Below the pieces are notes generated by a model that saw nothing but the letters and a program-made list of their open reading frames with translations, did no database searches and was not told the origin of the DNA. Made by a program: the position numbers and the translations under genes. 10,820 nucleotides of DNA from CAZZCN01 sp964652975 (GTDB lineage Bacteria > Bacillota > Clostridia > Saccharofermentanales > UBA5734). Shown here piece by piece: positions 4,360-10,820 of the stretch; within the stretch, counting starts at the first letter, position 1, and the number at the start of each line of letters is the position of its first letter. Where the stretch lies: NCBI GenBank assembly GCA_964652975.1, contig CAZZCN010000088.1, positions 1-10,820 of the forward strand, written 5' to 3'.

Positions 4360-7300
4360 TTATTTCTTAAGCATCGTATTATTCGAAGGCATTTCATTAA
4401 GTGGAACGGTGTTATGTCTTGTGTCTGCGACTACCTGGGCAAATGTTTTAATCTCATAAGGGACGATATCCTTTGGCGTCATGTTGCTTTCGAGGCACTC
4501 GGTAACTGCCAAGAGTGTGTCGAGTGAGGAAATCGTTGGAACGCCGAGTTCAGTGCATTTGCGTCTGAGCCTGAAACCGTCGCGCAGTGGTTGTCTTCCT
4601 CTTGTAGCGGTGTTAACCAGCAGCTTGACTTTTCCTGCAGATAACAAAGTAAGTACAGTTGGAGCTTCTTCATCTATCTTGCGTGCGATGCTGGTAGGTA
4701 TGCCGTGTTTGTTAAGATAATTGGCTGTCCCGCCTGTTGCATATAACTCGTAACCCATTGCATAGAGTCTGTCAGCCAATGGTACAAGATCGTGTTTGTC
4801 GCTGTCTCTTACGGTCAAAAGGATTCCCTGTCCTTTTTCGGGGAATTTAAAGTTGGATGCAAGAATCGCTTTGTACATAGCTTCGCTGTATTTTGTCGAA
4901 AGGCCAAGAACCTCGCCCGTGCTCTTCATCTCAGGTCCGAGGTTGGTGTCAACGTCGTGGAGTTTTTCGAAAGAGAAAACCGGTGCTTTTATCGCATATA
5001 CCGATGGATATCTGGCATAAAGTCCTGTGTCGTAGCCTAGGTCGGTAAGTTTTGCGCCCATCATGACTTTAGTGGCGAGGGTTACTATGGGAATGCCGGT
5101 GACTTTGCTTATATATGGTACCGTACGGCTCGAACGGGGGTTGACCTCTATAACGTAGATAATGTCGTTGTAAAGTATGAACTGGATGTTCAAAAGTCCG
5201 ATTATGTTAAGACCTTTGGCAAGCTTTCGTGTATAGTCGATTATCGTCTCGCGGATTTTCTCGGAGACGTATGCAGGGAAAATCGAAATCGAGTCGCCGG
5301 AGTGTATGCCAGCCCTTTCGAGGTGCTCCATTATTCCTGGTATCAAAATGTCCTCACCGTCTGAAACTGCGTCAACCTCCAATTCGACTCCCATCAGATA
5401 TTTGTCGATAAGGATCGGGTGCTCCTGAATGTTCAGGTTAATAATCGCCATGTATTCAACAACATCCTGGTCGTTATATGCAATAACCATCCCCTGTCCG
5501 CCTAGGACATAAGAAGGACGGATCAAAACAGGATATCCCAATTCGTTGGCAACTTTAATAGCGTCAGCTTCAGTAAAAATCGTTGTGCCCTTTGGCCTCG
5601 GAATATTCGCAGCTTCGAGCACCTGGTCAAAACGCTCCCTGTCCTCAGCTGCATCAACCATGTCAGCTGATGTTCCAAATATTTTGACCCCCATGTTAGA
5701 TACTGCTTTTATAAGCTTTATTGCTGTCTGACCGCCGAACTGACATATAACACCCTCAGGCTTTTCGGTCTCGATAATCGCCCTTACATCATCTGGTGTC
5801 AAAGGTTCGAAATACAATCTGTCGGAAGTGTCAAAATCCGTTGAAACCGTCTCAGGATTGTTGTTCGCAATTATCGCCTCGTAACCCATTTCACTAAGTG
5901 CCCATACCGAGTGAACCGAACAGTAGTCGAACTCTATTCCTTGTCCGATTCTAATAGGACCTGATCCCAAAACCAGTACCTTCTTCCTGTCCGTCGGTAT
6001 CGCTTCATTTTCAGTGTCGAATGTCGAGTAAAAGTACGGTGTTTTCGCATCATATTCTCCTGCACATGTGTCAACCATTTTATAAGTATAAAAAAGTCCT
6101 AGTCCTTTTCTTCTGGCTCTTATATCGTCGTTGGTTATGGTTGATTTGACTGTGTTCGCACTCCCGGAGTTGACCAGCTTGGCAACATATGTGTCTGTAA
6201 ACCCATATTTGACAGCGGTTATAAGAAGTTCGTCCGTCAAAGGTCCTGTTTTGATCGACTCTTCTACATCAACTATGTTTTTGATTTTTCGCAGGAAAAA
6301 CAAATCCACCATTGTATCTTCGTAAATGCTTTCGACCGAAACTCCGCGACGGATTGCCTCTGCAAGGGCAAAAAGCCTCATGTCATCAACTTTTATAACC
6401 TTCTCCCTTAAGTCTTCGTCGGACATGTCCTTAAGCGATGCAACCTCAAGTCCCATTATATTCAACTCTAAAGACCTTATAGCCTTCATCAGCGAAGATT
6501 CAAAATTGTTGGATATTGACATGACTTCGCCGGTAGCTTTCATCTGGGTGCCAAGGGTTCTTTTCGCTTTGACAAATTTATCGAAAGGCCATTTTGGTAT
6601 TTTCGTAACTATATAGTCAACAGTCGGCTCAAAACACGCACATGTTGTTCCTGTAACTTCATTTGGTATCTCATCAAGGGTATATCCGACTGCGATACGG
6701 CTTGCAACCTTTGCTATTGGATAACCGGTTGCTTTGGACGCGAGAGCGGAGCTTCGTGAAAGTCTTGGATTAACTTCGATTATTGCATACTCATCTGTCG
6801 TTGGATGTTGTGCGAGCTGAACATTACATCCGCCGATTATATTGAGTTCTTCAACAATTTTAAGAGATGATGTTCTCAGTTTTTGGAATTCGGTATCTGT
6901 AAGTGTCTGGGCAGGTGCAACAACTATTGAATCTCCTGTGTGTATTCCGACAGGGTCAAGATTTTCCATTGAGCAGATTGTGATGGCGTTGCCTTTTGCG
7001 TCTCTTACAGCTTCAAATTCGATTTCCTTCCAGCCGGAGATACATTTTTCTATCAGAACCTGATGAACTCGGCTGAGTGCAAGCCCGTTTTCTGCGATTT
7101 CAACAAGTTCCTTTTCGTTTTTGACAATTCCGCCGCCTGATCCCCCCAGTGTAAAAGCAGGTCTGACTATTACCGGGTATCCTATATCATTGGCAAATCC
7201 TATGGCATCTGCAATAGTGTTTGCTATGCCGGATTCTATACAAGGTTCGTTTATGCGATTCATGGCTTTTCTAAACTCTTCGCGGTCTTCACCCATTTTA

Positions 7301-7668
7301 ATTGATTTCGCGGAGGTTCCCAGCATGATTATGTTGTTTTCCTCCAAAAATCCGTTCTCCGAAAGTTCCATTGCGAAGTTCAGTCCAGTCTGTCCTCCCA
7401 ATGTTGCAAGTAGTGAATCAACTTTCTCTAAAAGCATTATGTTTTTTATGACATCGATGTTGAGTGGTTCAATATAAACCTTGTCCGCCATATTTGAATC
7501 AGTCATTATTGTAGCCGGGTTGCTGTTTACAAGGACCACTTCAAATCCTTCATCTTTCAATGCTCTGCAAGCTTGTGTTCCGGCGTAATCGAACTCGGCC
7601 GCCTGACCGATTATTATGGGTCCGGATCCAATGACCATTACTTTTTTGATATCAGTTCTTCTCGGCAT
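4360..7668 (-). CDS. carB: Carbamoyl-phosphate synthase large subunit
   Basis: Protein of 1102 residues that makes carbamoyl phosphate from bicarbonate, ammonia (normally channelled from CarA) and two ATP. It shows the expected tandem repeat. The N-half (MPRRTDIKKVMVIGSGPIII at 1-20, glycine loop PAFTLGGSGGGI at 170-181, EVNPRLSRSS at 298-307) forms carboxyphosphate. The C-half (from about 561, LVLGSGPIRIGQ; RPSYVLGGQGM; EVNPRSSRTV) phosphorylates carbamate. The C-terminal MGS-like allosteric domain is at about 946-1060 (YATGGTANYL, NTATRGRQPLRDG). I chose ATG 7668 because AGGAGA lies 7 bases upstream and MPRRTDI is the family N-terminus; an in-frame ATG at 7686 would swallow that ribosome site. 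It is about 30 residues longer than E. coli CarB, owing to a linker insertion near 500-509 and a longer C-terminal tail. No carA is adjacent, so the glutaminase subunit must be encoded elsewhere. Confidence 0.97.
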   Translation of the reverse strand: MPRRTDIKKVMVIGSGPIIIGQAAEFDYAGTQACRALKDEGFEVVLVNSNPATIMTDSNMADKVYIEPLNIDVIKNIMLLEKVDSLLATLGGQTGLNFAMELSENGFLEENNIIMLGTSAKSIKMGEDREEFRKAMNRINEPCIESGIANTIADAIGFANDIGYPVIVRPAFTLGGSGGGIVKNEKELVEIAENGLALSRVHQVLIEKCISGWKEIEFEAVRDAKGNAITICSMENLDPVGIHTGDSIVVAPAQTLTDTEFQKLRTSSLKIVEELNIIGGCNVQLAQHPTTDEYAIIEVNPRLSRSSALASKATGYPIAKVASRIAVGYTLDEIPNEVTGTTCACFEPTVDYIVTKIPKWPFDKFVKAKRTLGTQMKATGEVMSISNNFESSLMKAIRSLELNIMGLEVASLKDMSDEDLREKVIKVDDMRLFALAEAIRRGVSVESIYEDTMVDLFFLRKIKNIVDVEESIKTGPLTDELLITAVKYGFTDTYVAKLVNSGSANTVKSTITNDDIRARRKGLGLFYTYKMVDTCAGEYDAKTPYFYSTFDTENEAIPTDRKKVLVLGSGPIRIGQGIEFDYCSVHSVWALSEMGYEAIIANNNPETVSTDFDTSDRLYFEPLTPDDVRAIIETEKPEGVICQFGGQTAIKLIKAVSNMGVKIFGTSADMVDAAEDRERFDQVLEAANIPRPKGTTIFTEADAIKVANELGYPVLIRPSYVLGGQGMVIAYNDQDVVEYMAIINLNIQEHPILIDKYLMGVELEVDAVSDGEDILIPGIMEHLERAGIHSGDSISIFPAYVSEKIRETIIDYTRKLAKGLNIIGLLNIQFILYNDIIYVIEVNPRSSRTVPYISKVTGIPIVTLATKVMMGAKLTDLGYDTGLYARYPSVYAIKAPVFSFEKLHDVDTNLGPEMKSTGEVLGLSTKYSEAMYKAILASNFKFPEKGQGILLTVRDSDKHDLVPLADRLYAMGYELYATGGTANYLNKHGIPTSIARKIDEEAPTVLTLLSAGKVKLLVNTATRGRQPLRDGFRLRRKCTELGVPTISSLDTLLAVTECLESNMTPKDIVPYEIKTFAQVVADTRHNTVPLNEMPSNNTMLKK

Positions 7669-7927
7669 TTTATGTTCTCCTATCATATTAGAAAGTCTTA
7701 GTGTTTTTGTTATTTTTTATTATTACAAATTTTCATTATTATTTTTGTTTAGCATTTTATTCTGGATTATTTTGTAATTTTGTTATTTACTTTTTTACTT
7801 TTATATTTTGTTTTTGCTATTTACTTTTTACTTATATTTTATATTTTACTTTTGTTTCTATTTTTTCTATTTTTCAATTTTTTAGTATTTTCCAGCAAGT
7901 AATTATCTTTATTGTATTTGTCCCCGT
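7669..7927 (-). other. AT-rich, A-rich (transcript sense) pyrF-carB spacer with imperfect repeats
   Basis: This stretch is almost devoid of G and C away from its two ends. On the plus strand it is mostly T with some A, so the operon transcript would be A-rich, poor in C and largely unstructured. An imperfect direct repeat of about 30 bases is visible: copy one 7778-7809 (TTTTGTTATTTACTTTTTTA...) and copy two 7812-7840 (TTTTGCTATTTACTTTTTAC...), with CTATTTTT units further along. Open frames across it give only low-complexity Phe/Tyr/Ile-rich or Lys/Asn-rich peptides, so I call no gene. It lies where carA would be expected. The last bases carry the AGGAGA ribosome site of carB (7676-7681). Confidence 0.7.
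7778..7840. repeat. Imperfect tandem direct repeat in the pyrF-carB spacer
   Basis: Copies at 7778-7809 and 7812-7840 share TTTTG(T/C)TATTTACTTTTT, then ACTT and a TATATTTT-like end, differing by a T/C change and short indels. The low-complexity setting means slippage is enough to explain it. Confidence 0.5.
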
Positions 7928-7928
7928 T
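7912..7928. repeat. pyrF-bracketing near-repeat, downstream copy
   Basis: TTGTATTTGTCCCCGTT lies directly after the pyrF stop (it touches the stop codon's last base). It resembles TTGTATTTTACCCCCGGTT, which lies directly before the pyrF start (8886-8904). The shared parts are TTGTATTT and a C-run followed by G and TT. In the transcript sense both are a G-run followed by A-rich sequence, the shape of a ribosome binding site. Confidence 0.4.
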
Positions 7929-8884
7929 CAAGACTTTTCTTTCATGCGCTTCGAAATCCCTATGTAAAGGTCTTCCTTCATTCGCATTGCTTCGGCATAT
8001 GTTGCATCTTCAAACAAGTCTGGTGAAAATCCTTCGTTCTTGTAAGCGCACATCAGGCTTCGTGATGCATTTACTATCGCACCTTTACCGGTCGCGTCAA
8101 AATTCATGGCCGCCGCATCTCCACTACCGCCTTGCGCTCCGTATCCCGGAACCAGTATGATCGATCTGGGCATGATTTTCCTCAGTTGCTTAGCCTGCTC
8201 CGGCCAGGTGGCACCGACTACTGCTCCGACAGATGAATATCCACTTTCGCCTATTGTAGTGGCTCCCCATTCGTCAACTTTCTTAGCGACTACCTGGTAG
8301 ATGTATTCGTCTTCGGAGGTCTTAACATCCTGAAAGTCAACTGCTGAAGGGTTTGAAGTTCTTACAAGTATGAAAATTCCTTTTCCGTTATCTTCGCATT
8401 CTTTTATAAAAGGTGCAACACCGTCTATTCCAAGATAAGGGTTGATTGTAACAGCATCTGCATCAAACGCTTTGATAAATGACTTATCGATAAGCTGTGT
8501 GCTACCCAGAAATGCTTTGGCGTAAGCCTGTGCCGTTGAAAGGATATCGTTCCTCTTGGCATCGGCTATTACTATGAATCCTTGCTCCTTTGCATATTTG
8601 ACAGTCTCTGCAAAAGCCTTTATGCCGGCGACTCCAAGCATTTCGTAATATGCTGATTGTGGCTTGACGGCAGGTATTACACCTTTTACGCAATCCATAA
8701 GACGTTTGTTGAATTCTATTATTGCAAGTGCGGTGGCCTCTTCGGCGGTATAGGATTTGCCTGTGCCGGTATATTTTTTCGTAATACATTCCGGAACATA
8801 TTCGATCAGCGGGTCAAGTCCCATGACTGTCGGGTTACCGGTATCTTCGATTTTATCTAGTAGTCTGTCAGCGAAATTATTCAT
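7928..8884 (-). CDS. pyrF: Orotidine 5'-phosphate decarboxylase (long, subfamily 2 type)
   Basis: Protein of 318 residues that converts OMP to UMP, the last step of the pathway. Its length and sequence match the longer bacterial subfamily (mycobacterial and clostridial type) rather than the roughly 240-residue enzyme of Bacillus and E. coli. The catalytic Lys-Asp-Lys-Asp set is complete: K74 in AVKPQ, then D108, K110 and D113 in ADAKRND. Substrate-phosphate loops are VPGYGAQGG (245-253) and NASRSLM (272-278, with R275). The N-terminal GLDP (22-25) is the usual strand with the ribose-binding Asp. It starts 21 bases after pyrC. Its ribosome site is unusual: a GGGGGT run about 10 bases before the ATG instead of AGGAGG. 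It ends before the AT-rich spacer. Confidence 0.96.
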   Translation of the reverse strand: MNNFADRLLDKIEDTGNPTVMGLDPLIEYVPECITKKYTGTGKSYTAEEATALAIIEFNKRLMDCVKGVIPAVKPQSAYYEMLGVAGIKAFAETVKYAKEQGFIVIADAKRNDILSTAQAYAKAFLGSTQLIDKSFIKAFDADAVTINPYLGIDGVAPFIKECEDNGKGIFILVRTSNPSAVDFQDVKTSEDEYIYQVVAKKVDEWGATTIGESGYSSVGAVVGATWPEQAKQLRKIMPRSIILVPGYGAQGGSGDAAAMNFDATGKGAIVNASRSLMCAYKNEGFSPDLFEDATYAEAMRMKEDLYIGISKRMKEKS

Positions 8885-8885
8885 G

Positions 8886-8904
8886 TTGTATTTTACCCCC
8901 GGTT
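8886..8904. repeat. pyrF-bracketing near-repeat, upstream copy, containing the pyrF ribosome site
   Basis: TTGTATTTTACCCCCGGTT on the plus strand fills the pyrC-pyrF gap. In the transcript sense it is a G-run then an A-rich stretch that serves as the pyrF translation start region. A similar 17-base sequence follows the pyrF stop at 7912-7928. Confidence 0.4.
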
Positions 8905-8905
8905 T

Positions 8906-10174
8906 TTATTTCTCTTCGTAAACTATTTTGCCGCCCACTATTGTGTACAAGGCCTTGCCGTAAAGTTTCCAGCCGTCGTATGGTGTGTTGCTTGATTTTG
9001 ACAGCATTTTGCTGCGGTCGAATTCGTATTCGTTCTCTAAATCGACAATTATAAGGTCTGCGGGACTTGATATGTTAAGATTGCCACGGCCAAGCTTCAG
9101 GAAGTTCGAAGGGTTTACCGACATCAACCTGACCAGCTGCTCGACAGTAATAATCTCTTCTTTTACAAGGTATGTAAAGGCAAGTCCGAGAGCTGTTTCA
9201 AAGCCGACGAGACCATTGTTGGCCAGCGAGAATTCTATGTTTTTCTCGTCATTGTGGTGCGGTGCATGGTCAGTTGCTATCATGTCGATTGTTCCGTCTG
9301 CAAGTCCCTGTATTATTGCATCTACATCTTCTTGAGGCTTTAATGGCGGATTGACTTTAGCAAGCGTGTTGAAATCGATGCAATCGTCTTCGGTCATTGT
9401 AAAATAATGCGGGCATGTCTCACAGGTTATCGAAACACCGTCTTTCTTGGCTTGTCTGATCAGGTCGACAGAGCCTTTCGTGCTAACGTGCGCTATGTGA
9501 ATCGGCAGCCCTGTGTACTTTGATAAAATAATCTCACGCGCTACCATAAGGTCTTCAGCTATCGAAGGTATGCCTCTTATTCCCATCGTTGTCGATAGGT
9601 AGCTTTCATTCATATGGCCATCGGCCGCCAGAGAGCTGTCCTCGCAGTGTGAAATGCATGTGATTTCGAAGTCGGCTGCATAACGCATTGCCTTGATCAT
9701 CAAATCAGCATTTTCAACGGGCCTTCCGTCATCAGAAATCGCAACGATTCCTTCCCTCGCCATCAGACCGATCTCAGAAAGTTCCTTGCCCTCAAGGCCT
9801 TTGCTTATTGAGCCTATCGGATATACATTGACTTTACCTACACGTTTCGCCTTGCTTTTAATGTATTCAACTATGGTCGGGCTGTCACACACAGGCTTGG
9901 TATTAGGCATGCAGGCAATAGATGTGAATCCGCCTTTGGCAGCGCTTGCCGTGCCTGTCTCTATATCCTCCCTGTATTCATATCCCGGGTCTCTCAAGTG
10001 GCAGTGTGCATCAATAAGTCCTGGAAAAACATAGCAGTTCTTAGCATCGATCTCCCTGTCATAAGGGCCGTCAAATGCTTTTGAAATCTTGCCGTCATTT
10101 ATGTATAAGTCCTTTTTCGTGCTGACCGAGTTCATCGGGTCTACGACAAATCCGTTTCTAACAAGTATTCTCAT
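8906..10174 (-). CDS. pyrC: Dihydroorotase, type I
   Basis: Protein of 422 residues that cyclises carbamoyl-aspartate to dihydroorotate. It has the amidohydrolase fold with two metal sites typical of the Bacillus-type enzyme (about 425 residues). Metal ligands can be assigned: H57 and H59 in DAHCHLRDPG, D149 in SDDG, H176 in ISHCED and H229 in HIAHVS. The catalytic Asp is D302 in ATDHAPH, and the substrate-binding N91 lies in MPNTKP. All are present, so it should be active rather than a pseudo-dihydroorotase. The ATG overlaps the pyrB stop as ATGA, with GGAGG eight bases upstream inside the end of pyrB, so the two are likely translationally coupled. Confidence 0.97.
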   Translation of the reverse strand: MRILVRNGFVVDPMNSVSTKKDLYINDGKISKAFDGPYDREIDAKNCYVFPGLIDAHCHLRDPGYEYREDIETGTASAAKGGFTSIACMPNTKPVCDSPTIVEYIKSKAKRVGKVNVYPIGSISKGLEGKELSEIGLMAREGIVAISDDGRPVENADLMIKAMRYAADFEITCISHCEDSSLAADGHMNESYLSTTMGIRGIPSIAEDLMVAREIILSKYTGLPIHIAHVSTKGSVDLIRQAKKDGVSITCETCPHYFTMTEDDCIDFNTLAKVNPPLKPQEDVDAIIQGLADGTIDMIATDHAPHHNDEKNIEFSLANNGLVGFETALGLAFTYLVKEEIITVEQLVRLMSVNPSNFLKLGRGNLNISSPADLIIVDLENEYEFDRSKMLSKSSNTPYDGWKLYGKALYTIVGGKIVYEEK

Positions 10175-10820
10175 AGTGCGTTCCTCCTCGAAGACAACAG
10201 GTAAAGGACAGCCATTCTTATAGCGACTCCGTTGGTAACCTGTTCGTTGATGACCGACTTGTCTGATTCGTAGATGCTTGTGGGCATCTCAACCCCATGA
10301 TTACAAGGGCCAGGGTGCATGATAATAACATCCGGCTTTGCTAGTGAGATCATCTTATCGTTTACCGCAAAAAACGTTGCGTACTCTGTAATCGACGGGA
10401 AAAGGCATTTCTTCTGCCTTTCGAGCTGTAGTCTTAGACCCATTATGACATCCGCACCTTCGCACGCCTCTGCAACATTCTTGCATAATTTGGCACCAGA
10501 CAATGCTATGTCCTTGGGGATAAGCGTACTTGGTCCTGCCAGATATACATTTGCTCCGAGTTTTTGCATTCCCCAGATGTTGCTTCTGGCAACTCTGCTG
10601 TGAAGAATGTCGCCTACTATGGCAATCTTCAGTCCCTCAAGTGATCCTTTCTTCTCTTTAATTGTAAAAATGTCTAGCAGTGCCTGCGTTGGATGTTCAT
10701 TCATTCCGTCACCTGCGTTGATAATCGAAGCGTTCAGAAGTGGTGCTATCATATGCGGTGCGCCTGACTGTGGATGCCTCATTATTATTATGTCCGTCGC
10801 CATGACGTCAATCGTTCTGG
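10171..10820 (-). CDS. pyrB: Aspartate carbamoyltransferase catalytic subunit (5' end outside window)
   Basis: Catalyses the committed step, joining carbamoyl phosphate and aspartate. The frame is open through the right edge, so only about 216 C-terminal residues of roughly 300 are seen; the ATG at 10801-10803 is internal, within RTIDVMATDIIIMRHPQ. The N-terminal carbamoyl-phosphate loop (STRT) is outside. Visible are MRHPQSGA, INAGDGMNEHPTQ (the HPTQ motif contacts carbamoyl phosphate), the FTIKE helix, the aspartate-loop RLQLERQ and MHPGPCNHGVEMP. In that last motif a His (codon at 10297-10299) replaces the usual Arg of HPxPxNRGVE. It overlaps pyrC by four bases. No pyrI regulatory subunit lies between pyrB and pyrC, as in Bacillus-type operons. 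The operon promoter and any leader control lie beyond the right edge. Confidence 0.95.
   Translation of the reverse strand, partial: RTIDVMATDIIIMRHPQSGAPHMIAPLLNASIINAGDGMNEHPTQALLDIFTIKEKKGSLEGLKIAIVGDILHSRVARSNIWGMQKLGANVYLAGPSTLIPKDIALSGAKLCKNVAEACEGADVIMGLRLQLERQKKCLFPSITEYATFFAVNDKMISLAKPDVIIMHPGPCNHGVEMPTSIYESDKSVINEQVTNGVAIRMAVLYLLSSRRNAL

Noticed and set aside
7669..7686. Upstream in-frame ATG giving a six-residue longer CarB
   Set aside because: The AGGAGA ribosome site would then lie inside the coding sequence, and the family N-terminus is MP(R/K)RTDIK, matching the ATG at 7668.
7755..7770. Transcript-sense ATCCAGA in the pyrF-carB spacer as a possible PyrR binding loop
   Set aside because: Only the first part of the PyrR loop consensus is present; the following GAGGCU-like half and any surrounding stem or terminator are missing.
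7778..7840. Possible CRISPR-like or regulatory iteron array
   Set aside because: There are only two imperfect copies in low-complexity sequence, with no unique spacers; polymerase slippage explains it.
7701..7967. Plus-strand open frame of 88 codons, very rich in Phe/Tyr/Ile, resembling a small membrane protein
   Set aside because: It is what any T-rich strand encodes. It lacks a ribosome site, its sequence is repeat-driven and it overlaps the pyrF 3' end.

Overview
The window looks like the chromosome of an anaerobic Firmicute of the class Clostridia, most likely a Lachnospiraceae relative. The reasons are the PyrK/PyrD (class 1B) dihydroorotate dehydrogenase pair, the short AAGGAGG-type ribosome binding sites, the moderately low GC content, and toxin and MerR-TipAS protein types common in that group. 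The taxon is an inference; no rRNA or tRNA gene is present.

Right and centre (about 2430-10820, all on the minus strand): a pyrimidine biosynthesis operon read as pyrB (5' end beyond the right edge) - pyrC - pyrF - carB - pyrK - pyrD. It covers aspartate carbamoylation, ring closure and oxidation to orotate, plus OMP decarboxylation and the large carbamoyl-phosphate synthetase subunit. pyrB/pyrC and pyrK/pyrD overlap and look translationally coupled. Two steps or subunits are absent from the visible cluster: carA (small glutaminase subunit), which would usually sit directly before carB, and pyrE (orotate phosphoribosyltransferase). The pyrF-carB junction instead holds about 260 bases of extremely AT-rich, A-rich (transcript sense) sequence with imperfect repeats. 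PyrK carries a long hydrophilic insertion inside its iron-sulfur loop.

Left (1-2429): an AT-rich accessory stretch. From the left edge it has the decayed 3' part of a Gp49/HigB-type toxin followed by an apparently intact XRE antitoxin (+), then a MerR-TipAS transcription regulator (-), then a second, unrelated and apparently complete toxin-antitoxin pair of HigB2/HigA2 type (+) that ends convergent with pyrD. The MerR gene and the second pair are divergent and share a 307-base intergenic region in which both promoters can be read: a TTGACA-19 bp-TATAAT promoter with a dyad in the spacer for merR, and a TTGACG-17 bp-TATTAT promoter with a perfect palindrome for the toxin-antitoxin pair.

The most striking observation is an internal start inside the MerR gene with a near-perfect ribosome binding site. 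It would release the C-terminal TipAS drug-binding domain as a separate 143-residue protein, as the Streptomyces tipA gene does. I found no CRISPR array, insertion sequence, phage structural gene or clearly novel multi-gene system.
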